The position numbers and the translations under genes are program-made. This document shows, in pieces, positions 6,967 through 15,760 of a stretch of 64,000 bases of DNA (the stretch's first letter is position 1; each line of letters opens with the position of its first letter). The stretch comes from Flavobacterium anhuiense (GTDB lineage: Bacteria; Bacteroidota; Bacteroidia; Flavobacteriales; Flavobacteriaceae), in assembly GCF_900101855.1 (NCBI RefSeq), contig NZ_FMVC01000003.1, forward strand, positions 37,321 to 101,320, given 5' to 3'. A model generated the notes under the pieces. The model searched no databases. It was not told where the DNA came from and saw nothing but the letters and a program-made list of their open reading frames with translations.

Positions 6967-9498
6967 TTATTGCTTTAAATCTTGTTTTGGAGCTTCAATG
7001 GGCTGTTTCAGAGAAATGATATTCGATAATAATCGATATGCTCCAGAAACACCTTCTGGCAATTCTCTAAAGAAACTCAAACCGGTGTAAATATAGTATC
7101 CTTTTCCGTACGGTGCTACAAGTAAAGCTCCATCTTTTGCAGATTCTCCTTTGTCATGTGATGAAATAATAGGAGTGAAGGCAGGATCGTATTCGTTTGG
7201 ATAATATAAACCTTGCTCTTGTGTCCAGCCTTGAAAATCTTTTTCAGAGATTTTATTTGGCGTATTTAAAACAGGATGATTTGGCGCTAAGAATGTAATT
7301 TTAGCATTTTCTTCTGTCACGCGATCGTTTGATAATTTTAACGGATATGGCGCTATTTTATCAGTAACCAATTTACCATTTGTATTGTACTGTACAATCA
7401 TGTTTTTACCGCTTTTTACAAAATTGAAAAGTATATTTTGTTTGTTTGCCAAAGCATTTACGGTATTGTAAGCACGAACTCCTGTAATCACAGTATTAAA
7501 AGAATCTAGTTTTTGAGGCGTAATTTCTTCTGGTTTTAAAATAGAAACTTTGTATCCCATTTGGGTTAAACTTTCTGGAACTTCGTCACCCGCTCCCATA
7601 ATATAGGCGATGGCATCTCCAGAAATTTTCAAATCAATTCTGATGCATTTTGATTCTGCTGGTTTCAGAACCATTTGTTTAGTAATGTGAGGGAAATCAA
7701 TAATGGTTTGGTCTTTATCAAAACGTTTATTGTCAACAATAGCAACACTTTTTGCTACAACTTCTTCTGGATTTACTGGAGGGGTTACTTCAAAGTAAAA
7801 GATTTGTTCTGTGCCTTTTTTGTCTAAAGCAAATGGAATTTCTTTTGGAGAAACATTCCAACTTTTTGGCAATTCTAATTGCAGATTTCCTTTTACATCG
7901 TCTTTTCCAGCACGAACTTTTACTGGAACCATTTTGCTTTTGGTGCTTCCAAAAATCAAAACTCTTTCTAATATCGAAGTAGTAACTTCTGGCACAATAT
8001 CAAGGAAATTATACATTTCGCCTTTTACGCCATCATTGTATTTGTAAACAACAGTTCGCTCAAAAGGAATTTCAACATCGTTGATTTTTACATTAAAAAC
8101 TACTTTTGTGTCTCGTATAATATCAGGAATACCAATGTCTTCTTGATTCGAAACGGTATACATTCCAACTGTAGCTTTTTCTTTTAGCCAATAAGGCTGA
8201 GTGTACTCAATATTGTTTGGAAGATGTAACTGCAAATTGATTTTCTGATCGTTATTGTTTTTTAAAACGATATTTTGGGCTATTGTCTGATTATCTGGAA
8301 GAGTTGTTACGCTAACTAACTGCATTCCAACAGAACATCTGTTAATCGCTTCAAGAGTTAGTTTAATAGTGCTTCCTGGAGTGGCTTCTTGTTCATTAGC
8401 AACAGCTTCAAGATATAATCCTGAACAAGATGCAATAATGTTTTTAATGGCTGCCAATTTAATTTCTTTCCAATGTGTATCGTCTAAAGCTTGAATCATG
8501 GCATAAGCTTTAACTAAATTTGGAATGCTTGCAGAAGGATTGCTGAAATCGTATTTTGAAATGATTGAAGAAATTAAGTCGCCAATCGGTTTTCCGTTTT
8601 TAACACGGTTCCAACTTGTGTCAATTCCATCAAATAAATTATCACGCTCTTTTGGAGTTTCGCCATTTATAAGTTCTAAATATTCGGTTTCTTCACCGCG
8701 AACTCCTGTGCTACCAAAACCTTGCGATTGATGGCGGCTACGGCTCAAAGCAGCGATTTCCTGATTTGATTTACCTATTCCTGTGTAGTAAACGCCTGTT
8801 TCTAATTTTGTGAATTTAGATTTGTTAGCAGCATCAAATTTTTCTTGGCTTCCGTAAAACCACCAAGACGGATTAAAGAATTGGCGTTTTACCTGCCAAG
8901 GCGTAACGTATTTTAATTGTTCAGGATAAACTTTTGGGTCGTTTGTTAATTTGAAACTTTCAACGCTCAACATCGCAGAAGAAGTATGATGTCCGTGTGT
9001 TGTACCTGGCGAACGGTGGTCAAAGCGATTGATGATAATATCTGGCTGGAATTTTCTGATTGTCCACACTACATCGGCAAGGACCTTATTTTTGTCCCAA
9101 ATATCTAAAGTTTCGTCAGGATTTTTAGAAAAACCGAAATCATTTGCTCTTGAGAAAAACTGTTCTCCACCGTCGATTTTTCTAGCTTCAATTAATTCCT
9201 GAGTTCTAATAACGCCAAGCAATTCACGTAATTGAGGTCCGATTAAGTTTTGCCCTCCATCACCGCGTGTTAATGATAAATAACCAGTTCTGGCGTTCAT
9301 TTCATTGGCTAAATACGAAATCATTCTAGTATTTTCATCGTCAGGATGTGCGGCAACATACAATACAGAACCTAAAAAGTTTAGCTTTTTGATTTGATTG
9401 TAAATTTCAACTGAATTTGGTTTTTGCGGCTGCTGTGCAAATGAAACCTGAAAACCGATAAAAAATAAAAGAAAGATCTGAATCTGTATTTTTCGCAT
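6967..9498 (-). CDS. Exported PIG-L/LmbE-family deacetylase with a large C-terminal region
   Basis: An 843-residue protein with a Sec signal peptide (about 1-21, cut near FAQ/Q). The N-terminal PIG-L domain (about 35-290) carries the zinc motif AAHPDDE (H51, D53, D54) and the second histidine cluster THGHHTSS, as in enzymes that deacetylate GlcNAc-type substrates. About 300-620 is beta-rich; about 630-835 contains GVRAYN and IVQYNTNG segments that resemble a type 1 glutamine-amidotransferase-like fold often seen at the C-terminus of Bacteroidota homologues. It is first in the operon with a membrane peptide and a Na+ symporter. The substrate is unknown. Confidence 0.85.
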   Translation of the reverse strand: MRKIQIQIFLLFFIGFQVSFAQQPQKPNSVEIYNQIKKLNFLGSVLYVAAHPDDENTRMISYLANEMNARTGYLSLTRGDGGQNLIGPQLRELLGVIRTQELIEARKIDGGEQFFSRANDFGFSKNPDETLDIWDKNKVLADVVWTIRKFQPDIIINRFDHRSPGTTHGHHTSSAMLSVESFKLTNDPKVYPEQLKYVTPWQVKRQFFNPSWWFYGSQEKFDAANKSKFTKLETGVYYTGIGKSNQEIAALSRSRHQSQGFGSTGVRGEETEYLELINGETPKERDNLFDGIDTSWNRVKNGKPIGDLISSIISKYDFSNPSASIPNLVKAYAMIQALDDTHWKEIKLAAIKNIIASCSGLYLEAVANEQEATPGSTIKLTLEAINRCSVGMQLVSVTTLPDNQTIAQNIVLKNNNDQKINLQLHLPNNIEYTQPYWLKEKATVGMYTVSNQEDIGIPDIIRDTKVVFNVKINDVEIPFERTVVYKYNDGVKGEMYNFLDIVPEVTTSILERVLIFGSTKSKMVPVKVRAGKDDVKGNLQLELPKSWNVSPKEIPFALDKKGTEQIFYFEVTPPVNPEEVVAKSVAIVDNKRFDKDQTIIDFPHITKQMVLKPAESKCIRIDLKISGDAIAYIMGAGDEVPESLTQMGYKVSILKPEEITPQKLDSFNTVITGVRAYNTVNALANKQNILFNFVKSGKNMIVQYNTNGKLVTDKIAPYPLKLSNDRVTEENAKITFLAPNHPVLNTPNKISEKDFQGWTQEQGLYYPNEYDPAFTPIISSHDKGESAKDGALLVAPYGKGYYIYTGLSFFRELPEGVSGAYRLLSNIISLKQPIEAPKQDLKQ

Positions 9499-9529
9499 GG
9501 TGAATGTTAGATGTTTTTTGAAATCATTT

Positions 9530-9537
9530 CAAAAATA
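9530..9537 (-). promoter_or_regulatory. Predicted -7 box of the PIG-L operon
   Basis: On the minus strand this reads TATTTTTG, a TAnnTTTG match 31 bp before the ATG at 9498. No convincing -33 element was found. Confidence 0.4.
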
Positions 9538-9617
9538 GTAATTATTTTATGTAAGATTATTTAAATGAATTGTTAACGCTCAATAATTATACCTTTCTTT
9601 AATTTGATAAAATAAAA

Positions 9618-9647
9618 AAAGCTGTTAGAAACTAATCTAACAACTTT
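9618..9647 (-). terminator. Orphan rho-independent terminator
   Basis: AAAGcTGTTAGA (9618-9629) pairs with TCTAACAaCTTT (9636-9647) with one mismatch and a 6-nt loop. On the minus strand it is followed by a T-rich tract. The gene upstream of it in that direction already has its own terminator at 9767-9797. Confidence 0.65.
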
Positions 9648-9766
9648 GATATAAGTGTTTTGAAATTTATTTCAATTTGTTGTTACTATTCTTATTAGGC
9701 CTATTAATGTTCGTATTGATTTCTTTGGCATCTTTTTTTTATAGCATCCAGACTAAAATGCTATAA

Positions 9767-9797
9767 AAAAGAGAGTATCATTTTTTGATACTCTCTT
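9767..9797 (-). terminator. Rho-independent terminator of the His-rich protein gene
   Basis: GAGAGTATCA (9771-9780) and TGATACTCTC (9786-9795) form a perfect 10-bp stem followed on the minus strand by a T-run. A second small hairpin (ATAGCAT/ATGCTAT, 9741-9763) lies just beyond. Confidence 0.8.
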
Positions 9798-9822
9798 GTA
9801 TTAATTACTAATAATTTAGCAG

Positions 9823-10335
9823 TTATCTTCTTCCGTGTCCGTGGCCATGGTCGTGATCATCATCGTGATCGTGACGGTCATGTTTTCCATGGTGTTTATC
9901 GTAGTGTTTGTCATAACGTTTGTAATCTCTTCTGTCATCATAGCCATATACAGGTCTTGGTTTGTATGGTCTTTGTGGTGCTCCATGGTAACCTCTATAG
10001 TATTTTACTTTATGACGGTCAAAGTATACATAAGGAGTTCTGCCGTGATAATCTGTTAAAACAACTTTATAACCTCCATACAAGTCGTAGTTTCTATATT
10101 GTCTTGGCAAGTAGGTTGTTCTTACCCATCTTCCTCCTCCGAAATAGATAAATTGAGCAGCACGAACATCGTAGTAAGCTTCAATATCTGGAAGATAATA
10201 ATATTCCATTTCTGAATATCCTACAGGTCCCCAAGCTGGTGGAGTACCTATATTTACATTTACTGATACTTGGGCTTGTGTGGCGTTTGCAACCATAAGA
10301 AATAATCCGGCGATTGCTAATTTTATCGTTTTCAT
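9823..10335 (-). CDS. Secreted His/Tyr-rich protein
   Basis: A 170-residue exported protein with a clear signal peptide (about 1-21, ...ANATQAQ). The mature N-terminal half is Tyr/Gly-rich (YYYLPDIEAYYDVRAAQFIYFGGGRW), a pattern seen in small periplasmic proteins of Bacteroidota. The last 45 residues are almost entirely His, Asp, Lys and Arg and end HDHGHGHGRR. Such tails commonly chelate divalent metals, but metal binding is only inferred. Monocistronic: its terminator is at 9767-9797 and the preceding gene ends about 190 bp away. Confidence 0.75.
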   Translation of the reverse strand: MKTIKLAIAGLFLMVANATQAQVSVNVNIGTPPAWGPVGYSEMEYYYLPDIEAYYDVRAAQFIYFGGGRWVRTTYLPRQYRNYDLYGGYKVVLTDYHGRTPYVYFDRHKVKYYRGYHGAPQRPYKPRPVYGYDDRRDYKRYDKHYDKHHGKHDRHDHDDDHDHGHGHGRR

Positions 10336-10524
10336 CTTTTTTGTTTTTTTAAATGTTAATCTTGAATAGGGATATTCATATACTGTGCCAAAAAAAATAA
10401 ACAGATGTATTTTATCGGATAAAAATGTATTTCGTCGAATGAGCTATAATTAAAAATAGCTTTAATGTATTGATTTATAAGAGTTTTGTCGTATTTGAAA
10501 AATTCAAAAAAAAATTTAAAAAAA

Positions 10525-12357
10525 TTATCTATAATCGACGACTCTAGGCTTTGCAAGTTCAAAACTTTGAAGTCCAAAATCGGTTGTTTCAAAAGTATTT
10601 GTTTTGAAAACATTGTCTCCTTGTTGCGGAATACTTGGATAATAAGAGAGTGAAAGCTGGAATGAACTGAAAACTAAGTAGTCATTACTAATTAATAACC
10701 CCACAGTAAGTTTAGAATAAGGTTTGCTTTTAGTCATTGCCATTTCTGGACTTCCCAATACTGCAATTGAATAATTGAAAAATGGGTTTAAACGAAATCC
10801 TAATAAAGCATGAGGAGAATAGGTCTGAGTTTGAAGCGATAAAACGGCTTTGCTCGTTCCATACAAATAACTGTTAAATCCGGCAAGTCCATTTTGTTCA
10901 TTTATATTTAGTTGATCTCCAATAATATCATCTCGATTTATACCAATTACCACTTTTGGATTTACGAATTGTCTAATTTTCCAATTTCCAATGCTATATA
11001 ATTTTGTAAAATAATTGGACTCAAACAAAAATGAGGTCTGATAGGTTTTGGACTGATGAAAAAAGGTTCCTGCTTCAAAATTCATACTCAAAAAACCTAA
11101 GCGGTAATAATTTCCAAAAGAAAATTGAGCGCCAACATAAGGTCGCCAGAAAGTATTCTTATACTGATAGCCAAAAGTTACACCATATATTCGTCCAATC
11201 GGAACGTCTTCTGTTTGTCCATTTCTGAAAATATAACTGTCTTTGATAAATTTTCTTGTGTTCAGCCCAATTCCGCTGAGGATTAGTTTTTCGGAAGAAT
11301 AAAAATGATTTGGATCATAAAGATCTGAAGGCGATTCGCTGTAGTTGACATTTAAAAAACGAGCAGTGGTCACAAGATTTGTTATCGCTTTGTTATTGTC
11401 CTCAAACATTTTAAAAGCATGCCCAACCCAAACATCTTGCGAAGTATATTTTTTTGGCTGATAAGCAAATGTAGAATCTGGAGCTTGAAGCGTATCTTTT
11501 CTAAAACTTTCGTCCATATAAAAACCGCCAGCCCATTTCGTCAGAGGGGAGTAAAAGTCTCGCTCGATATCGATGCTTTTAATATAGTTATTGTCTAAAT
11601 CCATATTGTAATGGAGAACCGTTCCGATATAAGTGTTTTTAATATTTGGAACCGTGTACGTCACTTCATTACCATTTTGACCATCATCAAAACGGTTGGT
11701 GAAACGGTATTCTAACTGTTGTCCTGTCCCAAAAAAATCTTTTTCTTTAAATCCAATCGAAACTTGATTGCTGGAAATAGAAAACCTCGGAATTGTGCTC
11801 CAAGAATCTAAGACTCGAATTGTAACATCAACAGAATCTGATGCTTTTCCAACGCTTTGGTTAGAAATTCTAACTGCTGTTACGTAACGTTGAGCACGAA
11901 TTAAACGCTCAGTCTCTAGAATTTTATAAGTATTGTAAGGTGTATTCCTCTTAAAAAGCAATAAATTTTGGATGGCAATTTTTTTGGTTTTTAAATGAAG
12001 TCGGTTACCCATTCTTTCTCCCCAGTTTTTAGGCACTTGATTGGTATCGGCAACTGAGTACCCGAAAGGATCTAAAGTAATAATATTAATTTTTCGAATA
12101 ATTTTGCCTTCATAGTTTGTAGAATCAATAGGAACAAGCAGTTCTTCTTTTTTCTTTGATTTCTTAGATCTAAAAAACAATTTATGCATCGTTTGCGTAA
12201 ACTTATTTTTCTTAGAGTAATTTCTAATCTTTGTATAGATTTCCGTGGTGTCTTTGTCCTTTTTTGGCTCTTTTTTATTCTTATCTACCTGAGCATATCC
12301 ACTTTGTAAACAAAAGCAAAGCAAAATAAAAAACAGTATTTTGTTATTTAAAAACAT
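10525..12357 (-). CDS. Outer-membrane beta-barrel protein with POTRA-like N-terminus
   Basis: A 610-residue protein with a signal peptide (about 1-22, SGYA/Q). A Lys-rich linker follows (about 25-75). About 80-180 includes IRKINIITLDPFGYSV and ETERLIRAQRYVTAVRISNQSV..DSVDVTIRVLDSW, a POTRA-like alpha/beta unit as in Omp85 proteins. From about 185 on the sequence alternates aromatic and polar residues as in outer-membrane beta-barrels. The C-terminus (..FELAKPRVVDYR) lacks the usual terminal aromatic. It is probably an outer-membrane insertase-like or channel protein; the partner is unknown. Confidence 0.7.
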   Translation of the reverse strand: MFLNNKILFFILLCFCLQSGYAQVDKNKKEPKKDKDTTEIYTKIRNYSKKNKFTQTMHKLFFRSKKSKKKEELLVPIDSTNYEGKIIRKINIITLDPFGYSVADTNQVPKNWGERMGNRLHLKTKKIAIQNLLLFKRNTPYNTYKILETERLIRAQRYVTAVRISNQSVGKASDSVDVTIRVLDSWSTIPRFSISSNQVSIGFKEKDFFGTGQQLEYRFTNRFDDGQNGNEVTYTVPNIKNTYIGTVLHYNMDLDNNYIKSIDIERDFYSPLTKWAGGFYMDESFRKDTLQAPDSTFAYQPKKYTSQDVWVGHAFKMFEDNNKAITNLVTTARFLNVNYSESPSDLYDPNHFYSSEKLILSGIGLNTRKFIKDSYIFRNGQTEDVPIGRIYGVTFGYQYKNTFWRPYVGAQFSFGNYYRLGFLSMNFEAGTFFHQSKTYQTSFLFESNYFTKLYSIGNWKIRQFVNPKVVIGINRDDIIGDQLNINEQNGLAGFNSYLYGTSKAVLSLQTQTYSPHALLGFRLNPFFNYSIAVLGSPEMAMTKSKPYSKLTVGLLISNDYLVFSSFQLSLSYYPSIPQQGDNVFKTNTFETTDFGLQSFELAKPRVVDYR

Positions 12358-12435
12358 TCGGTAGTTCTCTTCTAATAAGTTTAAGCTTTATGAATATAAG
12401 GAATAAATAAATGCTATGCTAGCATAACGCTTTTT

Positions 12436-13536
12436 TTAATTTTCTGTTGTAACTTTTCTTTTTCTCCAGACAAATTTTCTGGGAACATGATTTCCCATTA
12501 GATATCCCCAAGCGGAGAGTGATTCAATTCGGTCAAAAATAATTTTAAGAATAGCTAGAAGCGGAATGGCTAAAAACATTCCTGCAATTCCGGCAGCGGC
12601 GCCTCCAACAATAATTCCCATTATTGAGACAAAAGCGTTTATTTCTACTTTAGAATTGATAATTAAAGGAACAAGAAGATTATTATCAATAAACTGAACA
12701 ATAATATTTACAATCAAAATTCCAAGAATTACAGATGTTTCTCCAGATCCTGTCAATGATGCCAAAACCGTAATAATTCCTGCAATTGTGATTCCGATGT
12801 ACGGAATCAAATTTAAAATTCCTGTAATTAATCCGAGAAGGACGAAATATTTAATGCCAATAATCCACAAACCTAAACTGGTTAGAACAGAAACAACTAT
12901 CATCTCGATAATTAGACTTACAATGTAATTGTTGATTGAAACTTTTATTTGAGATAAAATATCTTGCAAAACAGCGTGATTTTCCTGTTTGATTAATTTG
13001 GCAAAAAACAGTTTGAAATGTTCTTTGTAAATCAAAAATAGAAAGGTGTACACAACCATAATTGTGCTGTCTAAAAGGACATCGCTAATAGAAACAATAA
13101 AAGAACCTAGTTTTGCCTGACCATTTTTGACAGAATCTTTTGTAACCGAATCCAAATATTTTTTCTGGTCTCCTATGCTTACCTGAAAATTTTCTCTTAT
13201 AAATTTATGAATTTCAAGAATAAAAGAGTTTGCATTTTTTTTTATGGTATGAAAATCATTTGCCATATAAGTTACTTGGTAAGAGATAAAAACCAAAATT
13301 CCGACAATGACAGAAATAAAAATAATTAAACAGACTATCGCCGCCAAATGTCTTGGAAACTTAAATTTTGTGTTTAAGAAAGTAAAAATCGGAAGCAATA
13401 AAACGGCAAATAGAAACGCCATTAAAATAGGAGTGAGAATATCTTTTCCGATGCAAAAAATAAATGCAAAACAAATTAAAGTAACAAGAATAAAGGAAAG
13501 TTTTGCATAAAAGGGTAATGTTATGGGCCGAGTCAT
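12436..13536 (-). CDS. AI-2E family transporter (PerM-like permease)
   Basis: A 366-residue inner-membrane protein of the AI-2E/UPF0118 family, with about eight hydrophobic helices in the family arrangement: three at the N-terminus, a soluble helical segment (about 90-150), then five including the conserved ILNLIPYIG and FIDNNLLVPLIINSKVEINAFV segments and a glycine-rich GIIVGGAAAGIAGMFLAIPLLAIL. Family members have been linked to AI-2 export or Na+/H+ exchange, so the substrate should not be assumed. It is last in a minus-strand run, 102 bp after the MscS-like gene. Confidence 0.88.
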   Translation of the reverse strand: MTRPITLPFYAKLSFILVTLICFAFIFCIGKDILTPILMAFLFAVLLLPIFTFLNTKFKFPRHLAAIVCLIIFISVIVGILVFISYQVTYMANDFHTIKKNANSFILEIHKFIRENFQVSIGDQKKYLDSVTKDSVKNGQAKLGSFIVSISDVLLDSTIMVVYTFLFLIYKEHFKLFFAKLIKQENHAVLQDILSQIKVSINNYIVSLIIEMIVVSVLTSLGLWIIGIKYFVLLGLITGILNLIPYIGITIAGIITVLASLTGSGETSVILGILIVNIIVQFIDNNLLVPLIINSKVEINAFVSIMGIIVGGAAAGIAGMFLAIPLLAILKIIFDRIESLSAWGYLMGNHVPRKFVWRKRKVTTEN

Positions 13537-13638
13537 TTTTATTTTTATTTAGCTGATTGTAGAAAACAAATATTACACTTTATTTGTCTTTTTCTGTTCC
13601 AGCTTTTTGAATGCCCGTTATAAAATTCCCATTATCTT

Positions 13639-14169
13639 TTAGTCAAAAAACTCACGCTCCTCGTACTTTGCAGGTATAATCGAAATTCCTTTTTGAAGTA
13701 ATAAATTATTAGGAAAAACAATTTTTTCACCTTCTTTTGTTTTTAAGCTTACATGAAAGGTATTAATGTCTTCAATTTCAGCTTCAATAGGAAAATCTTT
13801 ATCATGTATTTTAATAGTGTCTCCGATTCTAAAAGGAAAAGAAAAGAATAAAACCATTCCAGAAGTAATATTGCTCAAAATAGACCACTGAGCAAACATA
13901 GCCACGCCAATAACGGTTGCAATAGAAGAAATCGTAATAAAAATATCTTCTGTTTGAACTCCCCAAATTACAATTAAAGTGGTTACAACCAATATATTCA
14001 TTAAAATATTAATATACTTAATAACTAAATTGGTGCGGTGTTCAAATAATTGACTTGTAGCGGCAAAACGTCTTATTAGTTTAGCGATTACCATTCGCAA
14101 TACAATCAAAACCCCAATAAGAATAATTGTTGCTATTATTTCTCGGCTATACTCTTTAAAAGAAAACAT
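13639..14169 (-). CDS. Small mechanosensitive-channel (MscS) family protein
   Basis: A 176-residue inner-membrane protein with about three membrane helices followed by a compact beta domain. The pore-lining helix segment (about 80-110, ISSIATVIGVAMFAQWSILSNITSG) and the following MVLFFSFPFRIGDTIKI are the MscS signature. The large C-terminal cytoplasmic vestibule is minimal (ends at KYEEREFFD), so this is a short family member. It starts 11 bp after maf and probably belongs to the same transcript. Confidence 0.88.
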   Translation of the reverse strand: MFSFKEYSREIIATIILIGVLIVLRMVIAKLIRRFAATSQLFEHRTNLVIKYINILMNILVVTTLIVIWGVQTEDIFITISSIATVIGVAMFAQWSILSNITSGMVLFFSFPFRIGDTIKIHDKDFPIEAEIEDINTFHVSLKTKEGEKIVFPNNLLLQKGISIIPAKYEEREFFD

Positions 14170-14180
14170 AATTACATTAT

Positions 14181-14765
14181 TTACACTAATTTAGTCAAAA
14201 ATTCATAAACTTTGGCTGTTGGAAGTCCCATTACATTGGTATAAGAGCCTTCTACTTTTGCAACTGCCATAAAACCAAACCATTCCTGTATGCCATATGC
14301 ACCAGCTTTATCGTAAGGTTTATAGTTTTCGATATAATACAAAATAGCTTCATCTGATAAGTCATTGAAAGTTACTTTAGTAATATCATGCAAAAGAGTA
14401 GAGGAGTCTACGGTTTTAAAGCAAACTGAAGTAATCACTTCATGCGTTGTGTTTGACATCGATTTGATCATAGCAAAAGCTTCTTCGGCATTTTTTGGTT
14501 TTCCTAAAGCTTTGTTCTGATGCCATACAATCGTATCGCTTGTAACTAGAATTTCATTTGCTGCCAATTCGCCTTCAAATGCATTAGCTTTTAATTTAGC
14601 CAGATAATCTGTGATTTCGACTGCTTTTAATTCTGGCGGATAGATTTCCTCAACGTCTTTTAAACGAATTTCAAAATCTAGATCTAAATCCTTAAAAAAC
14701 TGCTGTCTGCGAGGTGAACCAGAAGCAAGAATAATTTTGTATTTTTTTAATTTTTCTTTAAGCAT
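14181..14765 (-). CDS. maf: Maf-like nucleotide pyrophosphatase
   Basis: A cytoplasmic nucleoside-triphosphate pyrophosphatase of the Maf/YhdE family, which removes non-canonical or excess nucleotides. It has the N-terminal substrate loop LASGSPRR, the TSDTIVW catalytic aspartate region and the C-terminal GAYGIQEWFG and SYTNVMGLP motifs. I choose the ATG at 14765 (product 194 aa, MLKEKLKKYKIILASGSPRR): it places LASGSPRR at the usual distance and overlaps the previous stop as ATGCTTAA (8 bp), a typical coupling. An upstream ATG at 14786 would overlap much more. Confidence 0.9.
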   Translation of the reverse strand: MLKEKLKKYKIILASGSPRRQQFFKDLDLDFEIRLKDVEEIYPPELKAVEITDYLAKLKANAFEGELAANEILVTSDTIVWHQNKALGKPKNAEEAFAMIKSMSNTTHEVITSVCFKTVDSSTLLHDITKVTFNDLSDEAILYYIENYKPYDKAGAYGIQEWFGFMAVAKVEGSYTNVMGLPTAKVYEFLTKLV

Positions 14766-15684
14766 TGTATTTGATATTAAAAGCAATAACTAGAATTGAC
14801 AAAATTCCGAAGAACAAAATGAGTTTTAAAATACTGCTTAAATGATGAAAATCCTTTTGAGATTTTGCACTAAATATTTTCACAATAAAATAAAGCAAAG
14901 GTGCTAAAACTGTCGCAAATGCATAAAATACGGCAATGTAAAGTTTGTTTTGCATAAAATAAGTATTGCAGTAAAGCCCTGATAGAATGAACGCAATAAT
15001 AGCAAAACCTAAAGCTATTTTTGCCGCTCGGCTTACACCAATTGCAACTGGGAGCGTATTCATTCCCATATTGTAATCGCCATTTACATCTTCAATATCT
15101 TTTACAATTTCACGAATAAAATTAATCATGAAAGCAAATAAAGCATAATCAATTAATATTGAAAATAAACTTGCCATTTGTGCCTGATTTTCTGCTGTAG
15201 TCGCTGGAAAAAGATCAAAAACACCAATAATTAAAACGCTTACCGCTAAAAGCAATGCCACAACAAAGTTTCCTAAAATCATGATTTGCTTAAGTGTAGT
15301 TGCATAAAAATATAGAAGTGATGCGATCAGAATAAAAAGCGAAGCGAAAGTCGGTCTCATAATAATATTCGACAAAATAAAACCAATTGCAACACCAGAA
15401 ATATTTAAACCTATATAAATGTTATACGCGGCTGTTTCTGTAATTCCTTTTCCAACCACAACATCATTTGGTTTATTGATGCTATCAGTTCCTACATCAT
15501 AAATGTTATTGATAACATAACCCGCTGCAGCCAATAATATTGTGCTTAAAATAAGTAATCCGTATTGCCAGTCAGATAATGCCAGCGGAACTTCCTGCTG
15601 TTTTAAAAAGGCATAACGAAAAAGCAGCTGCATAAAAGCAAGCATTAATAGGTTTTTATAACGAATGAGTTTGAGGAATTTCAT
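14758..15684 (-). CDS. UbiA-family prenyltransferase
   Basis: A 308-residue polytopic membrane enzyme of the UbiA superfamily, with about eight to nine helices and two Asp-rich motifs: NNIYDVGTDSINKP (about 61-74) and DIEDVNGDYNMGMNTLP (about 196-212). These bind Mg2+ and the prenyl diphosphate. Homologues in Flavobacteriia are often labelled geranylgeranylglycerol-phosphate geranylgeranyltransferase, but the acceptor is unproven. It is separate from menA in this window (32942-33904), so it serves another pathway. It is coupled to maf by an 8-bp overlap and preceded by a CTTAG-type repeat. Confidence 0.85.
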   Translation of the reverse strand: MKFLKLIRYKNLLMLAFMQLLFRYAFLKQQEVPLALSDWQYGLLILSTILLAAAGYVINNIYDVGTDSINKPNDVVVGKGITETAAYNIYIGLNISGVAIGFILSNIIMRPTFASLFILIASLLYFYATTLKQIMILGNFVVALLLAVSVLIIGVFDLFPATTAENQAQMASLFSILIDYALFAFMINFIREIVKDIEDVNGDYNMGMNTLPVAIGVSRAAKIALGFAIIAFILSGLYCNTYFMQNKLYIAVFYAFATVLAPLLYFIVKIFSAKSQKDFHHLSSILKLILFFGILSILVIAFNIKYNA

Positions 15685-15685
15685 T

Positions 15686-15758
15686 TTTTCTAAGGTTCTG
15701 AGATACTAAGGGGCTAAGTTTTTTTACTGTAACTGCAAACTGTGACTGAGACTGAAAA
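15686..15758. repeat. CTTAG-type intergenic repeat
   Basis: The gap between the kdsC-like and ubiA-like genes contains TTCTAAGGTTCTGAGATACT and GGGCTAAGTTTTTTTACTG, closely resembling the element at 336-372. It lies inside an otherwise tight operon. Confidence 0.6.
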
Positions 15759-15760
15759 CT

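Larger units (their letters stand above)
9499..9822. other. 324-bp gap holding two minus-strand hairpins and a possible gene remnant
   Basis: Besides the PIG-L promoter area, the gap has a terminator for the His-rich protein gene (9767-9797), a second minus-strand terminator (9618-9647) and, between them, about 110 bp with no ORF longer than 19 codons. If one A is removed from the A-run near 9745, a minus-strand frame reads as a Lys/Asn-rich C-terminal tail (..AIKKDAKEINTNINRPN..), so a decayed gene or a short RNA is possible. Confidence 0.4.

Noticed and set aside
9823..9960. Simple-sequence slippage region in the His/Asp codons
   Set aside because: The codons are mixed (CAT/CAC, GAT/GAC, GGT/GGC), so it is coding bias rather than a perfect tandem repeat.
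10356..10613. Minus-strand ORF of 85 codons overlapping the start of the barrel gene downstream end
   Set aside because: About a third overlaps the barrel gene in another frame; composition is that of A/T-rich spacer and no promoter was seen.
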